In this document: piece by piece, positions 7,251-14,062 of the stretch | How the letters are laid out: the number at the start of each line of letters is the position of its first letter | How positions within the stretch are numbered: position 1 is the stretch's first letter | From: Gammaproteobacteria bacterium | GTDB lineage: Bacteria > Pseudomonadota > Gammaproteobacteria > Steroidobacterales > Woeseiaceae | DNA: 14,312 nt | NCBI GenBank assembly: GCA_029881015.1 | Contig: JAOUNK010000041.1 | Location: 1 to 14,312, forward strand | Direction: 5' to 3' | Notes under the pieces: model-generated | The model's input: only the letters and a program-made list of their open reading frames with translations | Databases searched by the model: none | What the model was told of the DNA's origin: nothing | Position numbers and translations under genes: made by a program

Positions 7251-7279
7251 GTCGCTCGTACAGAGTTAAGGGGAACTGG

Positions 7280-9043
7280 ATGGCATACGTGGCAATCGCC
7301 GATCGTGATCACGAGCAGGAACACCACGATCCGCAAACGTTCATTACGAAGTACATCTGGAGCCAGGACCACAAGGTCATCGCCGTGCAGTACAGCATCA
7401 CGGCTATTTTCGTTGGCCTGATCGCGCTCGGCCTGTCGGCGATGATGCGCCTGCAGCTCGGCTTCCCGGATACTTTCTCGTTCATCAATCCGGAGAACTA
7501 TTACCAGTTCATTACGATGCACGGCATGATCATGGTGATCTACCTGCTCACGGCCCTGTTCCTCGGTGGCTTCGGTAACTACCTGATCCCGCTGCAGTGC
7601 GGCGCGCGCGACATGGTGTTCCCGTTCCTGAACATGCTCAGCTACTGGGTGTACCTGCTGTCGGTCATCATTCTCCTGATCAGCTTCTTCGTCCCGGGCG
7701 GCTCGACCGGTGCGGGCTGGACCCTCTATCCGCCGCAAGCCATCATGCAGGGCACGCCGGGTACTGACTGGGGCATCCTGCTCATGCTCCTGTCGCTGGC
7801 CGTGTTTATCGTCGCCTTCACCATGGGTGGCCTGAACTACGTCACGACGGTGCTGCAGGCCCGTTGCAAGGGCATGACGCTGATGCGCATGCCGCTGTCG
7901 GTGTGGGGCATTTTCATCGCGACCGTCCTGGGCCTGCTGGCATTCCCGGCCCTGCTCGTCAGCGCGATCATGATGCTGTTCGACAAGACGCTCATGACGA
8001 GCTTCTTCATGCCGGCGATCTCGTCGATGGGTGCGGACCCGGGGTATACGGGCGGCAGCCCGATCCTGTTCCAGCACCTGTTCTGGTTCTTCGGGCATCC
8101 CGAGGTCTACATCGTCGCGTTGCCGGCCTTCGGTATCGTCTCCGATCTCCTGTCGACGCATGCACGCAAGAACATCTTCGGGTACCGCATGATGGTGTGG
8201 GCCATCGTCGCGATCGGCGGCTTGAGCTTCATCGTCTGGGCGCACCACATGTACGTCTCGGGCATGAACCCGTATTTCGGCTTCTTCTTCGCGACGACGA
8301 CCCTGATCATCGCCGTGCCGACGGCGATCAAGGTGTACAACTGGGTACTGACTCTCTGGCAGGGCAACATTCACCTGCGCGTACCGATGCTGTTCGCGAT
8401 CGGCTTCATCTTTACGTTTATCCACGGCGGCCTGACGGGCCTGTTCCTCGGTAACGTAACGATCGACCTGCCGCTTTCCGATACCTATTTCGTCGTTGCG
8501 CACTTCCACATGGTGATGGGCGTATCGCCCGTGCTCGTCGTGTTCGGCGCTATCTATCACTGGTGGCCGAAGATCACGGGCAAGATGTACAACGAGACGC
8601 TCGGCAAGTGGCACTTCTGGATGACGTTCCTGGGCACGTACTCGATCTACCTGCCCATGCACTATCTCGGCTTCCAGGGCGTGCCGCGTCGCTACTTCTC
8701 GATGGGTAATACCGAGTTCCTGCCCGAGTCGGCGCAGGACCTGAACGCCTGGATCACGATGTCGGCCCTGTTCGTTGCCGCGACGCAGCTCCTGTTCTTT
8801 GTGAACGTCGTGTGGTCGCTCATGAAAGGGCCGAAAGCCGACCCGAACCCATGGGGTGCAACGACCCTCGAGTGGCAAACGCCGGACACGCCGCCCAAGC
8901 ACGGCAACTGGGGGCACGAGTTGCCCGAGTGCCATCGCTGGGCCTACGACTACAGCGTGCCGGGATACGAGGATGACTTCATTCCGCAAAACGTGCCGGC
9001 TGATAAGGCGCCGGCCGGCCGCGAGCACGGGGCAGATCACTAG
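7280..9043 (+). CDS. ctaD: Cytochrome c oxidase subunit I
   Basis: The catalytic subunit reduces oxygen to water and pumps protons. In its 587 residues the key residues are all visible: heme a ligand H81 (TMHG) with H410; CuB ligands H273, H322 and H323; heme a3 ligand H408 (VAHFH); and Y277, the Tyr cross-linked to His in GHPEVY. D-channel residues D111 and N118 (GARDMVFPFLN) and E275 (GHPE) are present, as are K-channel residues T348 and K351 (VPTAIKVYNW). It is therefore an A1-type heme-copper oxidase, not a cbb3 or ba3 enzyme. About 12 membrane segments are expected; the soluble N- and C-terminal tails are His-rich and Pro-rich respectively. The start has AAGGGG at 7268-7273, 6 nt upstream. 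The stop shares one base with the next start (TAGTG), indicating coupling with the first subunit III gene. Confidence 0.96.
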   Translation: MAYVAIADRDHEQEHHDPQTFITKYIWSQDHKVIAVQYSITAIFVGLIALGLSAMMRLQLGFPDTFSFINPENYYQFITMHGMIMVIYLLTALFLGGFGNYLIPLQCGARDMVFPFLNMLSYWVYLLSVIILLISFFVPGGSTGAGWTLYPPQAIMQGTPGTDWGILLMLLSLAVFIVAFTMGGLNYVTTVLQARCKGMTLMRMPLSVWGIFIATVLGLLAFPALLVSAIMMLFDKTLMTSFFMPAISSMGADPGYTGGSPILFQHLFWFFGHPEVYIVALPAFGIVSDLLSTHARKNIFGYRMMVWAIVAIGGLSFIVWAHHMYVSGMNPYFGFFFATTTLIIAVPTAIKVYNWVLTLWQGNIHLRVPMLFAIGFIFTFIHGGLTGLFLGNVTIDLPLSDTYFVVAHFHMVMGVSPVLVVFGAIYHWWPKITGKMYNETLGKWHFWMTFLGTYSIYLPMHYLGFQGVPRRYFSMGNTEFLPESAQDLNAWITMSALFVAATQLLFFVNVVWSLMKGPKADPNPWGATTLEWQTPDTPPKHGNWGHELPECHRWAYDYSVPGYEDDFIPQNVPADKAPAGREHGADH

Positions 9044-9714
9044 TGGAAATCGGTCTCATTGCCCTGGCGATCATACTGGCCACCTTGCTCGGCTGGCTGC
9101 TCAAGCAGTCGTTCAATACGCAGCCGTGGATTGCCGATGAAGTCAGCGCAACGGCACACCACGGGCCGTTGGGCGGCAGCAGCAACACGCGCCTGATCGC
9201 TTTGCTGACACTGCTCGCGGTCGTGACGTCATTCTTCGCACTGATCCTGAGCGCCTACGCGCTGCGCATGGAGTTGGGTGACTGGGTGCCGATGACCGAA
9301 CCGCAGTTGCTCTGGTCCAACACGGCGATGCTGGTGCTCGCGAGCCTGGCGTTCCAGTGGACACGCAACGGCGCCGTGAAAGGCATTGGCTCCCGCCTCA
9401 AGCCCGGGCTGGTCGTCACGGGTCTGCTCACGGCCGGTTTCGTGGTGGGCCAGTTCGTCGCATGGCAGCAGCTGGAGGCGAGCGGACAGTTCATTTCGAG
9501 CAACCCGTCGAACGCGTTTTTCTATTTTCTGACCGGCGCGCATGCCGTGCACATCCTCGGCGGCCTTTATGTCTGGGCGCGAGCAACGGCCCGCGTGATG
9601 CTGGGGACAGCGGAGGGTGCTGCGATCCGACGCAGCATCGAACTGTGCACGATCTACTGGCACTACCTGCTGCTGGTCTGGCTGATACTTTTCGGATTGC
9701 TGTTGGCGACGTAG
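9043..9714 (+). CDS. Cytochrome c oxidase subunit III family protein (first copy)
   Basis: The 223-residue membrane protein has about six hydrophobic segments (3-21, 51-73, 87-105, 121-141, 158-178, 204-222). It carries subunit III landmarks: GQ-x3-W at 136-141, FFYFLTGAHAVHILGG at 159-174 and YWHYLLLVW at 205-213. Subunit III does not bind redox centres; it stabilises subunit I and helps proton uptake and oxygen access. The GTG start at 9043 overlaps the subunit I stop by one base. Where the second copy has a conserved Glu before Trp (its E136), this copy has Ala (A140), and YWHFVD is YWHYLL, so it is a divergent paralogue. A CyoC- or NorE-like naming is possible; the operon position favours an oxidase subunit. 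Confidence 0.87.
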   Translation: MEIGLIALAIILATLLGWLLKQSFNTQPWIADEVSATAHHGPLGGSSNTRLIALLTLLAVVTSFFALILSAYALRMELGDWVPMTEPQLLWSNTAMLVLASLAFQWTRNGAVKGIGSRLKPGLVVTGLLTAGFVVGQFVAWQQLEASGQFISSNPSNAFFYFLTGAHAVHILGGLYVWARATARVMLGTAEGAAIRRSIELCTIYWHYLLLVWLILFGLLLAT

Positions 9715-9736
9715 AACATTGACCTGAGGGGTCCTT

Positions 9737-10414
9737 ATGTCTGACGCGGTGGGAGTGCAGAGCGCACCCGGGAACACAGGATTTGTAGACGACTGGTCGC
9801 AAGACAAGCAGGTCTTCGGCGTGCCCTGGGGCAAGGCCATGATGTGGATATTCCTGCTCTCGGACACCTTCATCTTCAGCTGCTTCCTGGTCGGATACAT
9901 GTCGGTTCGCATCGCGACGACGGACCCCTGGCCCAATCCGTCTGAAGTGTTCGGGCTGGAAGCTTTCGGTGTCCAGGTGCCCCTGCTGTTGATCGCGATC
10001 ATGACCTTCATCCTCATTACCTCATCCGGAACGATGGCGCTCGCGGTGAACATGGGCTATCGCAAGGACCGCAACAAGACGTTCTGGCTCATGGTTGCGA
10101 CAGCCGTGCTTGGTGCGACTTTTGTCGGCATGCAGGCGTTCGAGTGGTCGAAGCTCATTTCCGAGGGCGTGCGCCCGTGGGAGAACCCCTTCGGTGCGGC
10201 GCAATTCGGTTCGAGCTTCTTCATGATCACGGGCTTCCATGGCATGCACGTAAGCGCCGGTGTCATCTATCTTTTGGTCATTGCGTTCAGGGTGAAAAAC
10301 GGCTTCTACGAGAAACGCGGTGGCAACTACGAGATTGTCGAAATTACCGGCCTCTACTGGCATTTCGTCGACCTCGTCTGGGTATTCATCTTCGCATTCT
10401 TCTATCTCTGGTAG
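9737..10414 (+). CDS. ctaE: Cytochrome c oxidase subunit III (second copy)
   Basis: This 225-residue subunit III is closer to the standard family than the preceding copy. It has a soluble N-terminus (about 1-30) followed by roughly five membrane segments (33-58, 78-104, 115-135, 157-185, 203-225). The conserved carboxylate E136 in QAFEW matches the Glu near the proposed oxygen/proton path of subunit III. FFMITGFHGMHVSAG (161-175) and YWHFVDLVW (207-215) are canonical. The start has GAGGGG at 9726-9731, 5 nt upstream of the ATG. Two subunit III-like genes in a row recall the order in alternative oxidase operons such as Bradyrhizobium coxMNOP, where a subunit II-cytochrome c fusion is likewise followed by I, III and III. 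Confidence 0.92.
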   Translation: MSDAVGVQSAPGNTGFVDDWSQDKQVFGVPWGKAMMWIFLLSDTFIFSCFLVGYMSVRIATTDPWPNPSEVFGLEAFGVQVPLLLIAIMTFILITSSGTMALAVNMGYRKDRNKTFWLMVATAVLGATFVGMQAFEWSKLISEGVRPWENPFGAAQFGSSFFMITGFHGMHVSAGVIYLLVIAFRVKNGFYEKRGGNYEIVEITGLYWHFVDLVWVFIFAFFYLW

Positions 10415-10431
10415 TCGGCAGGAGCACTGGT

Positions 10432-10776
10432 ATGGCCGAAACAGGACAACAACATCCGCTTAAGATCTACTGGATCATGTGGGGTGCGCTGTTCGTATTG
10501 AGTGGCATGTCGTACGCGACCGATTTCATGGACGATGGGGCGCTGCGGACATTCCTGATCCTCACCTTCATGTTCCTGAAGGCCGGCGGCATCGTTCTGA
10601 TTTTCATGCACATGGGCTGGGAACGCCTCGCGCTAAAGATAAGTATCCTCGGACCACCGGCCGCACTGCTCGTGTTGATCTGGCTCATGTCGCTCGAAGG
10701 TGCCTACGTCGAGGACACGCGCGTCGAGTACTACGGCGAAAGTACCTTTGAGCCCAGGGAGCCCGAGCACCATTAG
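10432..10776 (+). CDS. Cytochrome c oxidase subunit IV family protein
   Basis: The 114-residue product has three hydrophobic segments (about 12-28, 39-60, 68-88) and a charged C-terminal tail, matching the small bacterial subunit IV (CtaF/CyoD-like) of caa3 and bo3 oxidases. That subunit supports assembly of CuB and stability of subunit I. The pattern FMFLKAGGIVLIFMHMGWE around residues 45-63 resembles the K-x-x-x-V-x-x-F-M-H segment of the family. ATG 10432 is chosen because AGGAG at 10420-10424 lies 7 nt upstream and the gene follows the second subunit III stop by 17 nt; the frame is open further upstream only as an overlap with that gene. It is the last gene of the operon. I see no convincing terminator after it. 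Confidence 0.85.
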   Translation: MAETGQQHPLKIYWIMWGALFVLSGMSYATDFMDDGALRTFLILTFMFLKAGGIVLIFMHMGWERLALKISILGPPAALLVLIWLMSLEGAYVEDTRVEYYGESTFEPREPEHH

Positions 10777-10789
10777 CAGGCTGGCAAAC

Positions 10790-11117
10790 CGCTATCTCGG
10801 TTTCGTTAAGAAGAACGACATTCCGATGGGTGATGTCAGTTGGTTGACGATCGTCTCGCATGAGGACCCGGATGGACCCGAGCTTGTGCTGGAGCCGAAC
10901 GCCGGGTATCCGGCGATGAAGGCATCTGAAGGATGCATTATTCAAGGACGGGATACCGTTTACCGCGTTCGCGGTCGGCGACGTGGATAGCGAGCATGCC
11001 CGCCTTTGTGATCTGGGCGTCCGATTTACGCAGGATCCTGTGGAAAGCGATGGATACAAGTTTGCTGTTTTCGACGACACGTGTGGCAACCTGATTCAAA
11101 TCTATCAGGCTAGCTGA
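10790..11117 (+). pseudogene. VOC/glyoxalase-family pseudogene (truncated and frameshifted)
   Basis: Two frames together spell one vicinal-oxygen-chelate protein. The first part (about 10793-10931, codons from 10793) reads YLGFVKKNDIPMG and then SWLTIVS, followed by PELVLEPNAGYPAMK. The second part, in the next frame from 10932 to the stop at 11115-11117, reads DALFKDGIPFTAFAVGDVD, then FAVFDDTCGNLIQIYQ. Order and spacing match single-domain VOC proteins (glyoxalase/bleomycin-resistance type), in which the frame change falls mid-protein. The shift equals one extra or two missing bases near 10920-10932. The first ~20-25 residues, including the usual first metal ligand strand, are absent: the homology starts directly after the subunit IV stop and no start codon fits. 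Truncation plus frameshift marks a dead gene rather than a sequencing error alone. Confidence 0.72.
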
Positions 11118-11385
11118 CTGACAGCTTGTGGTAGAGAGAGAACTTGCGAAATGGTTACTATCGGCTATTGAGAGCCACGCGCCTCATGAGAAGATTCAAT
11201 CCAGGTACACTTTTGCGATTGGTGCCCGGGAAACTGACCGTCTGGGTAATCATCGCAGCACCCATCCGGGCGCACAGAGACCAGGCAGTAGGCAAGGGAA
11301 AGTGGAGATTCTGCATTCCTGGTCATGCTGATTCAGCCGGACAACGCCATATACGTTGATTGACCGCACCTGGCCGTTCGATTAG
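11118..11385. other. Intergenic stretch without a recognisable gene
   Basis: This lies between the VOC pseudogene and the broken exported ORF. Two short overlapping open frames (11128-11331 and 11144-11359) have no good ribosome binding site, no recognisable domain and unconvincing composition, so I do not call them. The base composition looks more AT-rich than the flanking operons. It appears to be decayed or non-coding DNA; no terminator, tRNA or repeat was seen. Confidence 0.5.
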
Positions 11386-11670
11386 CGTTCGCCGTGCTCC
11401 ATTCCTGGGAGAAAGTCGATTCGAATTTTCACAGTACTTGTCGGTTTCGTCACGCTGTTCGCAGTTCCAGTCGTCTCTGCCGAGGGGACTGCGGCAGATT
11501 CCGAACATTTGAAGGCGCTTTTCGATGCCGATTCAATGTTGTGATCCGCTGTTCCGGCTTCCGCGCCTGGCCGTCGTATGTACATTCCTGAACTGACGGT
11601 CGGTATCCGGAAGGTCGCGGATCTGGGCACCACGAAGAAGCTGCTCGCGATCAAGGAGGAGTTCAAGTAG
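11386..11670 (+). pseudogene. Remnant of a small exported protein with in-frame TGA
   Basis: From 11386 one frame reads through to the TAG at 11668-11670 with a single internal TGA at 11542-11544. Its first part looks like a signal peptide: basic GRKSIR, a hydrophobic core (IFTVLVGFVTLFAVPV) and a VSA cleavage-like site, followed by a polar stretch. After the TGA the same frame continues with a Pro/Ala segment and a basic helical tail (ending AIKEEFK). No ATG, GTG or TTG starts the first part; a stop at 11383-11385 lies just before it. The lack of a start and the internal stop suggest a pseudogene of an unrecognised secreted protein. An ATG at 11578 could encode only a 30-residue peptide. Confidence 0.4.
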
Positions 11671-11763
11671 CACTGACAATCTGCCAGTGGCAAGGTCGTA
11701 GCAACGGCGGCTTGCCGGCTGTACGGATTACGGACCGATCGTTTTCCGGTATCTTGCCACTTG

Positions 11764-12822
11764 ATGAACGCCATAATCTTCGACATCGACGGAACGCTTC
11801 TGCAATCGGCAACCGTCGATGACGAGCTCTACCGTGCTGCGGTCAATGACGTGCTGGGTCCTGTCCGGTTTCGTGCGTCGTTGCACGCATATGACTACGT
11901 TACCGACACGGGCATCCTGTCGCAGATATTCGCCGACAACGATATTCCCCAGGCCACGGGGCCGATGGATGAGATCAGAGCTCGCTTCGTCGATCGGCTG
12001 CGGGCTCACATCGAGGGAGCCGGGCCTTTCGCCGAGGTGCCGGGGGCAAAGAAGCTGCTCAACAAGCTGCGCCAGTCCGCGACGCTCGCCGTCGCTATCG
12101 CGACAGGTGGCTGGCGTGAGAGTGCCGAACTGAAGCTCCAGTCAGCCGGTTTCGACTACGCCGATATCCCGCTGGCGACGGCGAACGATCATTATGAACG
12201 GACAGCGATCATGCGCATCGCGCTGTCACAGCTGGGTAAGGATTTCGAGTCCGTGACCTACTATGGTGACGGCCCTTGGGACAGAGATGCCTGTACTGCG
12301 CTGGGGTGGCGATTCGTTTCGGTCGGACCCGAACTAAGCGGCATCGATTCGTACATCGGCCACCGTCCGGTCGTCCACCTGGTCCGACCGATGAGCGTGG
12401 ATGACATGGACGCCGTATTCGAGGTCCGGACGTCCGTGACCCACAACCACCTGAGCGAAGATGACCTGCGGGAACGCGGGATCACGCGCGAGTGGGTCGC
12501 GCAGCAACTGCGTGCCGGTGAGCTGGCGGGCTGGTGCGCGACGTGGGACGGCCGGGTCGAGGGTTTCTCGCTGGCGATTCCGGCTACGCGGGAGATCAGG
12601 GCACTGTTCGTTCGCCCCGAGAAATCCGGCTACGGCATGGGCATAGAGTTGCTCGATGCCGCGGTTGAGCACTTGCGAGGCCTGGCTCCCGGGCCGGTGC
12701 GCCTGCGCACGGATCCCAGGACGCCGGCTTACGCGTTCTACCTGCGCAGAGGCTGGCGCGATACGGGCGAAGACCACGAGGGAGGAGGGCCCGTCAGGGG
12801 CCGCTACCTCGAACTGGAGTGA
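11764..12822 (+). CDS. HAD-family phosphatase fused to GNAT acetyltransferase
   Basis: The 352-residue product joins two enzymes. Residues 1 to about 205 are a HAD hydrolase: motif I FDIDGT with nucleophile D7 and acid D9, motif II T114 (AIATGG), and motif IV GDGPWD (D169, D173) for Mg2+ binding. The motif III lysine is not obvious; R in HYERTAIM may replace it. Residues from about 208 are a GNAT N-acetyltransferase, beginning VHLVRPMSVDDMDAV and carrying the acetyl-CoA P-loop-like pattern VRPEKSGYGMG near 279-289 and a C-terminal AYAFYLRRGWR motif typical of the fold. Substrates are unknown. ATG 11764 is preferred over the TTG at 11761 because MNAIIFDIDGT is the usual HAD beginning; no strong ribosome site precedes either. 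It ends 4 nt before the nucleoside transporter start, so it may be in that operon. Confidence 0.85.
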   Translation: MNAIIFDIDGTLLQSATVDDELYRAAVNDVLGPVRFRASLHAYDYVTDTGILSQIFADNDIPQATGPMDEIRARFVDRLRAHIEGAGPFAEVPGAKKLLNKLRQSATLAVAIATGGWRESAELKLQSAGFDYADIPLATANDHYERTAIMRIALSQLGKDFESVTYYGDGPWDRDACTALGWRFVSVGPELSGIDSYIGHRPVVHLVRPMSVDDMDAVFEVRTSVTHNHLSEDDLRERGITREWVAQQLRAGELAGWCATWDGRVEGFSLAIPATREIRALFVRPEKSGYGMGIELLDAAVEHLRGLAPGPVRLRTDPRTPAYAFYLRRGWRDTGEDHEGGGPVRGRYLELE

Positions 12823-12826
12823 TGCA

Positions 12827-14050
12827 ATGCAAATAGTCATGAGCCTCGTGGGCGCGGCGACGATCCTCGGGGTCGCCTACCTGATGTCGACCGACCGCCG
12901 CGCCATCAGCCTGCGCACGGTGGGTGGCGCGCTCGCGATCCAGACCGCGGTAGCCGCCATCGTGCTCTACGTACCGCAGGGCGGTAGTGCGCTCGACCGG
13001 GTCGTCAAAGGTGTGCAGTTCGTCATCAACCAGGGCAAATACGGCATCCAGTTCGTTTTCGGTACGCAGTACGAGGAGTCGCTCGGCTTCACCGTTGCGC
13101 TGAACGTCCTGCCCGTCATCGTGTTTTTCGCGGCGCTCATGTCGGTGCTCTACTACCTCGGCATCATGCAACGCGTAGTCGGCGTGCTCGGTGGCTGGCT
13201 GCACAAGTTGCTGGGTACGAGTCACGCAGAGTCCGTGTCCGCCGTCTCGAATATCTTCGTCGGTCACACCGATGCGCCGCTCGTGGTACGTCCGTATCTC
13301 AGGAACATGACGCAGTCGGAACTGTTCGCCGTGATGACAGGCGGCTGCGCGACCATTGCCGGCGCCGTCATGATGGGTTACGCGGAGCTGGGCGTGGAGC
13401 TCAAGTACCTGATCACGGCGAGCTTCATGGCGGCGCCGGGCGGCCTCATGATGGCCAAGATCCTGATGCCCGAAACCGTCCCGCACGACGAGCGGCCGGA
13501 ACCCGAGGAGGTGGCCGAGGAAGACCGGCCCGTCAATATTTTCGAGGCCATCGGCAATGGCGCGATGACGGGCCTGAACGTCGCCCTGAGCGTCGGGGCG
13601 ATGCTGATCGCCTTCGTGGGCCTGATCTACCTGGTCAACGGCCTGCTGGGCCTGTTCGGCGGACTCATCGGCTTCGAGGACCTCACGGTGCAATGGCTGC
13701 TCGGCAAGCTCTTCGCGCCGGTCGCATTCCTGCTCGGCGTACCGTGGGCGGAGGCCGCGCCGGCCGGCAGCCTGATCGGGCAGAAGCTCGTGATCAACGA
13801 GTTCGTGGCGTACCTCAGTTTCATCGAGATCAAGGACACACTCACGCCATACACGCAGCTCGTCGTCACATTTGCACTCTGCGGCTTCTCCAACCTGGCA
13901 TCCATAGCTATCCTCCTCGGCGGACTGGGCGCCGTGGTGCCCGCCAGGCGCCACGACATAGCAAGACTTGGTCTAAAGGCGGTGATTGGAGGTACACTGG
14001 TCAACCTGTTGAACGCATCGCTGGCGGGCTTTTTCTTCAGCCTGCAGTGA
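12827..14050 (+). CDS. nupC: NupC/CNT-family concentrative nucleoside transporter
   Basis: This inner-membrane symporter would import nucleosides using a Na+ or H+ gradient. The 407-residue product has the CNT layout: N-terminal helices, the LNVLPVIVFFAALMSVLYYLG segment, the first half-site (FVGHTDAPL, 144-152) and the family signature GQKLVINEFVAY (318-329, with N324 and E325). A second ribose-side element, CGFSNLASI (352-360; N356, S359), completes the site. In Vibrio cholerae CNT the equivalent first motif is GQTE, whose side chains contact the base; here it is GHTD. ATG 12827 is chosen because GGAG at 12816-12819 is 7 nt upstream; the frame's longer extension overlaps the HAD-GNAT gene and is not believable. 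deoB follows 12 nt after the stop, forming a nucleoside uptake and catabolism pair. Confidence 0.93.
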   Translation: MQIVMSLVGAATILGVAYLMSTDRRAISLRTVGGALAIQTAVAAIVLYVPQGGSALDRVVKGVQFVINQGKYGIQFVFGTQYEESLGFTVALNVLPVIVFFAALMSVLYYLGIMQRVVGVLGGWLHKLLGTSHAESVSAVSNIFVGHTDAPLVVRPYLRNMTQSELFAVMTGGCATIAGAVMMGYAELGVELKYLITASFMAAPGGLMMAKILMPETVPHDERPEPEEVAEEDRPVNIFEAIGNGAMTGLNVALSVGAMLIAFVGLIYLVNGLLGLFGGLIGFEDLTVQWLLGKLFAPVAFLLGVPWAEAAPAGSLIGQKLVINEFVAYLSFIEIKDTLTPYTQLVVTFALCGFSNLASIAILLGGLGAVVPARRHDIARLGLKAVIGGTLVNLLNASLAGFFFSLQ

Positions 14051-14062
14051 CACCAAGACACC

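Noticed and set aside
7232..9040. Very long minus-strand open frame (602 codons) opposite subunit I
   Set aside because: It is the antisense shadow of the well-supported subunit I gene. Its translation is highly charged, His/Arg/Glu-rich and without any domain, a usual result in GC-rich DNA.
11542..11544. Selenocysteine reading of the in-frame TGA
   Set aside because: The following bases form only a 4-bp stem by eye, the context (Met-Leu-TGA-Ser) is unlike known selenocysteine motifs, and the frame also lacks a start codon, so a pseudogene is simpler.
11382..11786. Minus-strand open frame (134 codons) covering the gap before the HAD-GNAT gene
   Set aside because: Its composition is Ser/Thr/Ala-rich with no motif or ribosome site, and it overlaps the start of the HAD-GNAT gene. 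The + strand frame in the same place has a plausible signal peptide.
12656..12826. Upstream extension of the nucleoside transporter frame
   Set aside because: It lies within the GNAT domain coding sequence, and its translation is Arg/Ala-rich noise. ATG 12827 has a good GGAG site at the right distance.
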